Shown: piece after piece, positions 24,076-32,700 of the stretch
How the letters are laid out: each line of letters begins with the position of its first letter
Numbering within the stretch: position 1 is the stretch's first letter
Source of the DNA: Paenibacillus sp. 32O-W
Lineage (GTDB): Bacteria > Bacillota > Bacilli > Paenibacillales > NBRC-103111
Length of the DNA: 43,108 bases
Assembly: GCF_007679495.1 (NCBI RefSeq)
Contig: NZ_VEGP01000047.1
Location: 1 to 43,108 of the forward strand
Reading direction: 5' to 3'
Notes under the pieces: generated by a model
Told to the model about the DNA's origin: nothing
What the model saw: only the letters and a program-made list of their open reading frames with translations
Database searches by the model: none
Made by a program: the position numbers and the translations under genes

Positions 24076-25900
24076 CGTTCATCCCTCCTTCCAGCTCGGA
24101 TGCATCCGTAATGGCCGGGAGTATCAGCCAAACGGTCAATCCCCCGCCCGGCGTCGGTTCAAGGCGAAGACGAGCCCTTGCCCCGAAATAGAGCTTCAGA
24201 CGGTTATTCGTATTCGTCAGTCCCATTCCTTTCAGCTCATGTCCGAGATGGTTTTCGTTCAGTCCTTTCTGCAAACGGTTAAGGTCCGTCTCCGTCAGAC
24301 CGGGACCGTTATCCCGCACCATCAATTGCAGCTCCCCGCTCTCGTGCAAAGCCGCTTCCAGCTGCAGGCTCCCGGCCTTTTTGGAAGCTTGGAAGCCGTG
24401 CTTGAAGTAATTTTCGACGATTGGCTGCAGAATCATCTTGGGCACGATGCAGCTTCTGGCCCTATCATCGATCTGTACCTCGACGGACAGCCGTTCTCCG
24501 AACCGCTCCTGCTGCAGGTGCAGATAAGCCAGCACATGCTCTATTTCCTTGGACAGCGGAACCAGATTTTCCTCTGTCTCCATACTGTAACGCATGATGG
24601 AGGATAGGGAACGTAGGAGCTTATACACCTCGGGCGCTCCTTTGTCCACCGCCAGCGAGCCTATCGACTGCAGGGCATTATGCAGAAAATGAGGGTTGAT
24701 CTGCGATTGCAGCACCTTCAACTGATTCGTTCGGTTCTGCAGCTCCAGCCGCTGCTCGCGCATAAGCAAATGCTTGATCGTATGGATCATGGATTGGAAG
24801 CGCAAACTTAACAGGCCGATTTCATCCCGGCTCTGCACCCCGAAGTCCACATCCATATCCCCCTTCTCTACACGGCGGATGGTGCGAAGTAGGACGCGAA
24901 TCGGCGAGGTGATGCGGAAGGTGACGAGCGTCGTCGCGGCAATGACCAGAACGAGCATAATGCAGCCGATGGCAATATTCATCCGGATCATCTTCTGCGC
25001 ACTCTCGAACATGACCTCGTTCGGTATTCTTTTGACCAAATACAATCCGCCTACGGACTCGGACAGCTTCTCAAAGAAAATCACTCCGTTGAAATCGTCA
25101 TCGCGCCAATGGAGATAACCGCTATCTGTCGAAGCGTTTTCAACCGCCCTCAGCCATTCTCCCATCCCGGCCGACTCGCCGGATTCATCGGCTTCACCGG
25201 ATGAGAAGAACACCACCCCGCCCGGCGCCACCAGAAACAACTGCTCCTTGTCCTCATCGTACAGATGCTCGCTTAACTGATGGACCGTCTCTGTACTGAA
25301 ATCGATCGATAAATAGCCTAGCGGCGTCTTATCCGGGTAATTCGCCAGCAATCGGTGAAGGCTGAACACCATGGATGGATTGTCGACAATCTGTCCGCCG
25401 ATTCCGTAATGGGTCATGACATGCGGGGGCTCCAGCCAGGAATGACCCCGGGTTGCGGACGCAGGCTCGAACACCGGGTGCTCGCGGATGTCCAGATGCT
25501 TGGCGTTAAACACATATTTTTTGGAGACCGAGTACGCCTGCTGCCTTTTGTCCAAATACAAGAAAACCTGCTCAATATCATCATTGAAGTGATACATTGA
25601 GGACAGTATTTTTTTGATCGTTTGGATGCTTTCATAATCATTCATCCGGTTTCCCGTCGTCAGCACGTTCATGAAATCCGGATGCTTGTAGACGGAGAGC
25701 GTCAGTCGGTCTACTATTTCCAAATAATTCTCGATATTGTTCTTGCCCTGGTACAGAAGGCGCATATTTTCCTGTATGGTTTGCTCCCGCGTCGATTTTA
25801 CCGTATGGAGATAGGTCAGCAGAATGGAGATACCCGAAGGAATCACCACTACCAGAAGCAAGAGAGCTATTAACTTGTTGCGAATACTCGAACGAAGCAT
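24053..25900 (-). CDS. Sensor histidine kinase, YesM family
   Basis: A 615-residue membrane kinase. TM1 is at about residues 10-30 (LIALLLLVVVIPSGISILLTYL), followed by a large extracellular Cache-like sensor region (about 32-300), TM2 (IAIGCIMLVLVIAATTLVTF), a HAMP linker (FRITSPIRVLLRTIRRVEKGDMDVDF), and a His_kinase domain with phospho-acceptor in QINPHFLHNALQSIG. HATPase_c has VENYFKHGF, VRDNGPGL and GMGLTNTNNRL. It pairs with the AraC-type regulator whose gene overlaps its 3' end. The gene follows the ABC binding-protein gene by about 106 bases on the same strand, so it most likely senses the sugar, or the loaded binding protein, of that transporter. ATG 25900 follows AAGGATGATC. Confidence 0.94.
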   Translation of the reverse strand: MLRSSIRNKLIALLLLVVVIPSGISILLTYLHTVKSTREQTIQENMRLLYQGKNNIENYLEIVDRLTLSVYKHPDFMNVLTTGNRMNDYESIQTIKKILSSMYHFNDDIEQVFLYLDKRQQAYSVSKKYVFNAKHLDIREHPVFEPASATRGHSWLEPPHVMTHYGIGGQIVDNPSMVFSLHRLLANYPDKTPLGYLSIDFSTETVHQLSEHLYDEDKEQLFLVAPGGVVFFSSGEADESGESAGMGEWLRAVENASTDSGYLHWRDDDFNGVIFFEKLSESVGGLYLVKRIPNEVMFESAQKMIRMNIAIGCIMLVLVIAATTLVTFRITSPIRVLLRTIRRVEKGDMDVDFGVQSRDEIGLLSLRFQSMIHTIKHLLMREQRLELQNRTNQLKVLQSQINPHFLHNALQSIGSLAVDKGAPEVYKLLRSLSSIMRYSMETEENLVPLSKEIEHVLAYLHLQQERFGERLSVEVQIDDRARSCIVPKMILQPIVENYFKHGFQASKKAGSLQLEAALHESGELQLMVRDNGPGLTETDLNRLQKGLNENHLGHELKGMGLTNTNNRLKLYFGARARLRLEPTPGGGLTVWLILPAITDASELEGGMNDEGAADR

Positions 25901-26006
25901 GTCTGATCATCCTTTTCGTAAAACGAGGGAAAACATGCGCCATGTATCCATAGATGGAATGGGCATGTTTTCTCTTGATACAGCCTGATGAAGACCCAGG
26001 GGCTCC

Positions 26007-27299
26007 TTATTTTTTCAACTCATCCCAGGAGGACTGGATTTGCTTCAGCATTTCCTCGTAGCTGTTTTGCTTGCCTACATAACCTTGCATGGCCGAACTG
26101 AACTGATTGTCTACCCCTTCAGGCCATTTGGGGAACACCCACGGCAATGTCTTACCGGCTTTGGAGTAATTCATAACATCCTGCGACAAGCCTTTGAGAT
26201 TGTCGGCTTCGATATGATTATAAGCAGGGATGAACAGAAACTTCTCGGTCATATAGCTCTGTGCCGTTTCATCGGTCACGAGCCAGTTCAAGAATTGCTT
26301 GGCTTCATCAATATTTTTGGAATCCTTGTTGATGACCCAGTTGAACGGAACTCCGACATGAAGCTTATCCATCGCTTCCGCATCATCGTTAATCGGAATG
26401 GGCAGCAGTCCCATATTCATGTCCGGATTGATTTCGAATACTTGCGGCTCCATCCAGTTGCCCTGCTGCATCATCGCGGCCTTGCCGGTGGCAAACAACG
26501 ATACTTGCGTGTTGTAATCATTGGTCAACGGATTCGGATCGCCGTATTCAATGATCGTGTCGAACAAGTCCTTAAACTGCTGGAAGACCGGATTGTCTGC
26601 AAAATGGGCGGACCCGTCATTCAAGCCTTGCAGGAAAGCATCCTGATCCGGCTGATGTGCAAAGGCGACATTCATCAGATGAATTCCGATGACCCACCAT
26701 TCCCCGAATCCCGTGGCAAACGGAATGTATCCTGCTTCCTTGAGCGTTCTTGCGGCCTCACGCAGCTCGGACAGCGTCTTCGGAGGCTCGATGTTCAACT
26801 GCTTGAATATATCTTTGTTATAAACCAATCCATAGCCTTCGATATTGTAAGGCATAGCCAGCAACTTCCCGTCCAGCATCGCACCGGCCTTGGCCGTCTC
26901 GAACGCTTTCTCTGCCCATGGCTCCCCGGACAGGTCTACGACCTGATTCTTCCAGGTTTCCAATTGGGACAAGCCTTCCACAACGAAGATGTCTGGACCC
27001 TCTCCCCCGGCGAAGCGGGTTTTGAGCAGGGCGCGCCAGTCCGTGCTGCCGCCGATAACCTCCTGCCTTACATTAACATCCGGATGCTGCTCATTATAGA
27101 CATTAAGCAGCTCTTGAAATTCCTTGTCGATATTGACTTTAAAGTGGAACACGGCAAGCTCCTTCTTCTTGCCGGAGCCCTTCTGTCCTTCCTCTTGCTT
27201 GGTGCCGTCCCCCGCGCTATTGTTCGCGCCTCCTGCACATCCGGCGAACAAGGTCCCCATTAGAACCAGAACGACAGCGATTGCCAAATATTTTTTCAC
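26007..27299 (-). CDS. Sugar ABC transporter substrate-binding lipoprotein (family 1)
   Basis: A 430-residue lipoprotein with a short lysine-rich start, a hydrophobic core and lipobox TLFAGC. The mature part shows features of oligosaccharide-binding proteins: EGPDIFVVEGLSQLETW, YNIEGYGLVYNKDIFKQLNIEPPKTLSEL and GKAAMMQQGNWMEP. Start is taken as GTG 27299 (VKKYLAIAVV), preceded by AGGAGAGGGG; the longer frame upstream would add a non-signal extension and overlap the permease gene. It lies 35 bases after the MalG-type permease gene, so binding protein and two permeases form one importer, followed by the YesMN-type pair. Substrate is probably a uronate or other oligosaccharide released by the lyase gene nearby (inference). 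Confidence 0.93.
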   Translation of the reverse strand: MKKYLAIAVVLVLMGTLFAGCAGGANNSAGDGTKQEEGQKGSGKKKELAVFHFKVNIDKEFQELLNVYNEQHPDVNVRQEVIGGSTDWRALLKTRFAGGEGPDIFVVEGLSQLETWKNQVVDLSGEPWAEKAFETAKAGAMLDGKLLAMPYNIEGYGLVYNKDIFKQLNIEPPKTLSELREAARTLKEAGYIPFATGFGEWWVIGIHLMNVAFAHQPDQDAFLQGLNDGSAHFADNPVFQQFKDLFDTIIEYGDPNPLTNDYNTQVSLFATGKAAMMQQGNWMEPQVFEINPDMNMGLLPIPINDDAEAMDKLHVGVPFNWVINKDSKNIDEAKQFLNWLVTDETAQSYMTEKFLFIPAYNHIEADNLKGLSQDVMNYSKAGKTLPWVFPKWPEGVDNQFSSAMQGYVGKQNSYEEMLKQIQSSWDELKK

Positions 27300-27334
27300 C
27301 TGCGATCCCCTCTCCTCATCATTATAATCTATGA

Positions 27335-28165
27335 TCATCCCTTGACTGAACCCGCAGCGATCCCTTTAATGATATATTTTTGCAAACTGAGAAACAAAAG
27401 GATGATGGGCGCTGCCGACATGGTCAAGGTTGCCATAGCCAAATCCCACTTCTTGGAATATTGGGCAAAAAAGGAATAGAGCGCTATCGGAATGGTGCGC
27501 AATTCCCGATCCTGCAGCATCAGCAAAGGCAGCAGGAAGTCATTCCATATCCAAAGGCTGTTCAAGATCAAAGCGGTCACGATCATCGGTTTAAGCAGCG
27601 GGAGGACGATGGACCAGAATAACCGCTGATCGCCGCAGCCGTCCACGATCGCCGCCTCTTCGACTTCTAACGGCACGCTTTTGACAAAGCCATGGAACAG
27701 GAAGATCGTAAACGAAACTCCGAAGCCGAAATAGATGACGATCAGGCCGGGAATGCTGTTGATCAACCCGATATTTTTGGTCAGTTGGACCAGTGGAATC
27801 ATAATCGACTGGAACGGGATAACCATCGCCGATATAAACATAATGAACAGGACCGTGCTGACTTTTCCGGGAAAGCGCACCAGCCTCCAGGCCGCCATCG
27901 CCCCGATAATCACCATTCCCGTGACACTTAGTGAAGTGACGAGGACGGAATTGAGCAGCACCTTCGGAAAATCTATCGCCTCCCACGATGCCGAGAAGTT
28001 TTTGAGTGTAAAAGCTTGCGGCCAAGCTGCCGTATCCACCATAATTTCCCCTAATGTTTTGAAGGAGTTCAGCAGCACAAAATAGAAGGGAACAAGATAA
28101 ATGATGGCGATCACAATCAACAGTGCTTCGGCAACGAACGTTCGCGGCCGATACCGGGTTTCCAT
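27335..28165 (-). CDS. Carbohydrate ABC transporter permease (MalG type)
   Basis: A 276-residue permease with six membrane helices. The cytoplasmic EAA motif reads VEEAAIVDGCGDQRLFWSIVLPLLKP, where the ATPase docks, and the C-terminus ends in IIKGIAAGSVKG, as usual for MalG partners. ATG 28165 shares one base with the stop of the MalF-type gene (TGATG), so translation is coupled; a TTG one codon earlier is unlikely. No ATP-binding subunit is encoded in the operon, the normal situation for many Gram-positive sugar importers that use a shared MsmX-like ATPase encoded elsewhere. Confidence 0.94.
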   Translation of the reverse strand: METRYRPRTFVAEALLIVIAIIYLVPFYFVLLNSFKTLGEIMVDTAAWPQAFTLKNFSASWEAIDFPKVLLNSVLVTSLSVTGMVIIGAMAAWRLVRFPGKVSTVLFIMFISAMVIPFQSIMIPLVQLTKNIGLINSIPGLIVIYFGFGVSFTIFLFHGFVKSVPLEVEEAAIVDGCGDQRLFWSIVLPLLKPMIVTALILNSLWIWNDFLLPLLMLQDRELRTIPIALYSFFAQYSKKWDLAMATLTMSAAPIILLFLSLQKYIIKGIAAGSVKG

Positions 28166-29049
28166 CAATATTCGACCTCCCTCTTCTTAGTAAAGTAAAC
28201 TTGAGCGGTCGTCACCAGCGCGATGATCAGGAAGAACAGGAAGGCTTTGGCCGTGCCTAGACCATAACGGTTATATTGGAAAGCTTCCTGATAAATGTTA
28301 ATGGCTACCGATTCCGTAGATCCATACGGCCCGCCGTTAGTCAGAGCCAGATTCAAATCAAACACTTTGAACGCCCAAGACAAGGTCAGGAACAAACAAA
28401 CCGTAAAAGCCGGAACAACGAGCGGGAGAATCATTCTGAACAAAATCTGCATGCGATTGGCACCGTCTATTCGCGCCGCCTCCAGCAGGGAATCGTCGAT
28501 ATTTTGCAGAGCCGCCACATAGATAACCATCAGGTATCCCCCGATCTGCCAAACGAACACAATGACCAGACCCCAGAACGCCGTTGATGCATCCCCCAGC
28601 CAAGGGAGCTTGAAAAATCCGATTCCGGTGGCCTCCCCAATTGAAGGAAAACCTTTCACGAATATAAACTGCCAGACAAAACCGAGAATCAATCCGCCAA
28701 TGACATTGGGTAAAAAGAAGGCGGTCCGCAGCATATTTCTCGTTTTGATCGGCCCCGTTAACAACAACGCAAGAATGAAACCGATCACATTAGATAGCAG
28801 GACAGCCGCAACCGTAAAACGGATCGTAAACCAGAATGAAGCAAAAAATTGCTTATCGCTCGTAAATATCTTTTTGAAATTTTCGAAGCCGACCCACTGC
28901 ACTTCTCCACTGACTCCGTTCCAGGAAGTAAACGAATAGATCATCCCCATCACAAACGGAATGGCGACGATGAGAGCAAAGAATATAAAAGCCGGTCCGA
29001 CAAACACCAGATGGTTGACGAGCGTTTTCCCTTTTCTGCCGTACCGCAT
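28165..29049 (-). CDS. Carbohydrate ABC transporter permease (MalF type)
   Basis: A 294-residue permease with six helices, beginning NHLVFVGPAFIFFALIVAIPFVMGMIYSF. The EAA loop is LLEAARIDGANRMQILFRMILPLVVP, and TNGGPYGSTESVAINIYQEAF is the typical region before the last helix. ATG 29049 follows GGAAGGTGA; the longer frame at 29076 has no ribosome site. It is the first gene of the permease-permease-binding protein-kinase-regulator run and overlaps the next permease by one base. The lyase gene upstream belongs to a separate transcript with its own terminator at 29584-29624. Confidence 0.94.
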   Translation of the reverse strand: MRYGRKGKTLVNHLVFVGPAFIFFALIVAIPFVMGMIYSFTSWNGVSGEVQWVGFENFKKIFTSDKQFFASFWFTIRFTVAAVLLSNVIGFILALLLTGPIKTRNMLRTAFFLPNVIGGLILGFVWQFIFVKGFPSIGEATGIGFFKLPWLGDASTAFWGLVIVFVWQIGGYLMVIYVAALQNIDDSLLEAARIDGANRMQILFRMILPLVVPAFTVCLFLTLSWAFKVFDLNLALTNGGPYGSTESVAINIYQEAFQYNRYGLGTAKAFLFFLIIALVTTAQVYFTKKREVEY

Positions 29050-29160
29050 GTTTTCACCTTCCTTTCGACGAAGCATCGATTCCTAGTGTACAAAGAACAG
29101 AAAAGCAAATACACGTACAAATCGGGATAAAAAGGTGGAAAAATCCGACTGCTGATGAGC

Positions 29161-29392
29161 AAGGGAAAGCCGCAAGTCGCACCCGGGTCGGAAAAAACAC
29201 GCCGCAAAGACGAGCAAAAATGCATTAAAATCTTGCCTTTTTCCAAAAAGAAGGCGAAAGACGCTCAAATGTGCAGGTCTTTTTCTCTAAATGGGGCCAT
29301 TCCGCACAAAACCGCTCCAAGGACCTGCATTATCGTTTTAGAATAAGGCACTGCGCGGCTTTTTCCGAAAAAGACCTGTAGTTTTGCTTGTC
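29161..29392. repeat. Dispersed intergenic repeat, copy B
   Basis: Second copy of the element at 13567-13800, same orientation. Hairpins are conserved: GCCTT/AAGGC (29235-29255), GAAAGAC/GTCTTTTTC (29256-29285) with the identical loop GCTCAAATGTGCAG, and TGCAGGTCT...GGACCTGCA (29272-29329). It ends in a single GACCTGCATTATCG...GCGCGGCTTTTTCCG unit rather than a tandem array. It occupies the space between the lyase terminator and the importer operon. Confidence 0.75.
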
Positions 29393-29417
29393 TTTTCCCC
29401 AATCCGGCGGACGTAAC

Positions 29418-29508
29418 GAGGCTGTCCCAACAGAATTCACAGAAGACGAGAATCTCCGGTGCTGAGCGGTGCAGAAAAATCGAAAACCGGATTATTTAGC
29501 ACAGCCCC
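29418..29508. repeat. Small element bounded by GAGGCTGTCCC / GCACAGCCCC
   Basis: About 90 non-coding bases with imperfect terminal inverted repeats similar to those at 9068-9229. It directly follows dispersed repeat B. Internal sequence is not obviously shared with the other element. Confidence 0.35.
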
Positions 29509-29583
29509 CCGATTAAAAAGGCACTAGCAGCTAAAAACGTCCGGTTTTAAATTAGAACCGAATAAGCTTGTACGCTTAATCTG

Positions 29584-29624
29584 CAAAAAAATACCCCGCC
29601 AAGGTTCATGACCTGACGGGGTAT
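29584..29624 (-). terminator. Terminator after the heparinase-family gene
   Basis: Outer stem ATACCCCG / CGGGGTAT (29591-29598 with 29617-29624) with an inner AGGT/ACCT hairpin, followed on the minus strand by a run of seven T. It lies about 130 bases after the 29756 stop codon. Confidence 0.85.
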
Positions 29625-29755
29625 TGTTTACTTTTTATCACTTTGCCGTTTGCGGCTGGATCTGATGATCCGCCAGGCAGCTCCGCGATGCTCACCGGGA
29701 GAGGCGCGGGCGATTCCGCCCAGACCCGCTGCTCTCAGCGTTAAGCCGCCCCGCG

Positions 29756-32700
29756 CTATTCCAGGCCCTCGATCAACGTTTGCACGTCCGCACCAAGCTT
29801 AGCCATTGCGGCTTCGGATATTTTGTCCCGATGAGCCGGGTTATTCATATGCTTGAGGAAATCCTCCAGGCTCTTGCTCGCCTGCGGCAGATGCTGCTTG
29901 CCTAAGTGATGCGCCGCCTGCTTCAGGCTGTTGCGGAGTTGAACGGTAAGCGGCTTAAGGATATCGCCGGAAGAAATATATTCCTCCAGTTGCCAGGCTA
30001 CCGCTTCCAAAGTTACCGGTTCCGGTACAGCACCTTGCTCATGGGACAGCGGAATAACGAACGCAGCGCCGGGAGCGATATCGTATATATAGCCTTTGCT
30101 GAAGTCATTGACATTTGCAAAGGAGCGAATCAATGTAATATCGCCGAGCTTGAGGCTGTACTGATTGCCGCCCAGCCCTTCGATGCCCCTGATCTGATAA
30201 GCGGCGTTGCGAACCTGGTCATTCTCGACAAACAGCCACTTGCCGATCAGGTCCTCCGGCTGCATCCCCGCTAAATCCATCGTTACCAGGAGCTCATTGC
30301 TGACCGAAAGCTCGCGGGTGAAGTCGGTGACGGTACCGGTCAGCCTGGCCCGGACGGGCTCCGCCTCGGAATCCAGCGGACGGATGGCTGTGCCGTCATG
30401 CACATACGCATACTCCTGCTTGCCGTCCATGACCGAGTACAGGCCAAAGAATCCCTGAAACCGGAATTGATCGTCGATAATGTATTCCTGCGAGGAATCC
30501 AATGAATAGACGATGTAGTCGGTCCGCCCATTCTCCAGAACGACTTTGACCGCCTGCACCTTACTGCCATCCGCTTCATTCTCTCCTTGTCGCACCTCTG
30601 CCTTCTCTATCGATTGAACAAACCGGCTGCCCTTGTAGGGCTCGATGACGGAAGTGAACAAGCTGTCCAGATTAGTGCCGCTGCGGTGGCCTATGAAATA
30701 GCGGATTTCCTTCGGATTCCCCGGCTTGTTGTCCGGCGGCAACCCGTCGGCCAGCGCCGCATCATCCAGCGGAGTCAGCATGGTCAGCCGCAGGTGAACG
30801 TCCGTATTCGCTCCGGCCCCGCCGCCGTATATATTCCACGTGTCTTTCACATTCCAATCCACACTGAACGGCGCGGTCGGATTCTGAGCCCGGTCCACAT
30901 CCTTCAGCCAGTGGAAGCCGCTGCCCATATACCCCGGTCCGTCCACATCGTCTACCCGGTGGCCGAGCGGCACATCCGGTCCGGCGTAAGTGCCGACATA
31001 TTGACCGCTCTCATCCACCTGAGGTATGAGATCGAGTCCTTCCGTCGTCACCTCCCCTTCCATGCTGTGGAAGCTGAAATGATGATCGCTGCCGCCTTGA
31101 ACTTTAAAGAAATCGACGATATACGAATTGTCGGCATCCACCCGAATCATGGCGGAGGTCCGCCGGAATTGCGATGTCTGCGGATATACCTTGGGTGCCT
31201 CCACGTCGATCAACTGCACTCTGCCGCCGTTCAGATCCACATGCTTCGGCAGGGATACGACCTGTGTAGCCATCTTTCTCTTATTAACGACCACCGTATT
31301 GTGGCTGATCGTATTGTTCATCCACTGCGCCCGATGCATATCCACCGCATCGGCGAATTTCGGATAACCGAGATCGGGCGCCAGGTCGAGGCCGAATGCG
31401 TGAATGCCCAGATTAAGAGTATCCCGGTGCCCGTGTCCGGACGAAACCCCGTAATACATCCACATTCCGCGCTGCGTGTCCACCGGTTCCGGCTGGTCGT
31501 CGTCCTGCGGTTCCTGCAGCCTGAGCTCGGTCACTCCCATTTTGTAATTGCTGGCGCCGTCCGTTATTCCGCTGTAGCGGAACGAAATTTGGTGCTTCCC
31601 TTCTTCCAGAGTCAACGTGCCCAACAGCTCCAATTCCTTCGAGGAGCCGAAGAAATCGACTTCCTTGACGAATTGATCATCGATGTATACGTTATATCTG
31701 GCGTAGGAAGGAGCGCGCCACGGACGCAGCAGCACATCGTATTCGCCGGCCGCCGTCACCGGGAAAGCGAAGGTGATCGAATGTCCGGGCTCATTGGCTT
31801 CCAACTGAACCGTCGAGTTCGAATCGAAGAATCGATAGCCTATTGTGCTTTCGATTACTTCCATATCCATGAAGAACAGGCTCTCTCCGTACTGAGGCAC
31901 GGTCTTGAAGCCGTCACGCAGGCCTGCGAAGCCGAAGCCGGACAGGTTGGTGCTTTCCAAATCAAGCGGTCCGATCTCGGCAATCACCGCTTCGATATCC
32001 TTGCCGATCTGCTCCGGATTTTCGGTGAACACATCGCCATGAATGCCGGAAGCTCTGTAGTTATTCAAGAAATAGGCCAGTTGGGCAAAGATGGGCTCCC
32101 TATACACTTCGTAGGCCCGGATCATCTGTGCCAGATCCAGAACATGCACGGGATTTCCCGCGGCCGCCGTATCCCCGATCGAAGGAGTATACCTCTCCAG
32201 CATCGTCAAGGGGTACATGGCCGAGAACATTTTCCGGAATTTCACATTCTGGTACAAGTCCGCTTCCGGATATTTGTCATATCCCTCCAGAATGTTGGCG
32301 ACCTCCAAAAAGGAGGATATCCACAGACGATTATAACCGGGGGACCCTTCGTTGCCGTGACCGTTCCGGTCTACCGTATTGACGAGTCCGGCCAGAATAT
32401 TGCCTCCTGTTACCCGGTAAGGGTTCGATAACAGACCGCCGCTCTGGAAATTGAAGTCCAGCCATTCCTTCGTCTCCGGTAACGTATCATACACCACCGC
32501 CGCTAAAGCCAAAGCGCTTTGATGGAAGCCGTTGTTGCCAAAAATATTGGCGTTTTTAACGTTCGGATACACTTCCTTCAAAATTCCGTCCTCGATATTT
32601 TTGCGGATTCCCGTGGCCGAATCCTTGAACGAAAGCTTATACTGCTCGCCCTTCTGCTGTAAAAATACGAGAACCTCGTCCATCACCTCGGGATCGTCCA

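Noticed and set aside
26040-27263. Plus-strand open frame of 407 codons
   Set aside because: It is the antisense of the binding-protein gene, which has a clear lipobox and family motifs; the plus-strand translation shows no domain.
30587-32431. Plus-strand open frame of 614 codons
   Set aside because: Antisense to the lyase gene in GC-rich coding DNA; no ribosome site and no recognisable domain.
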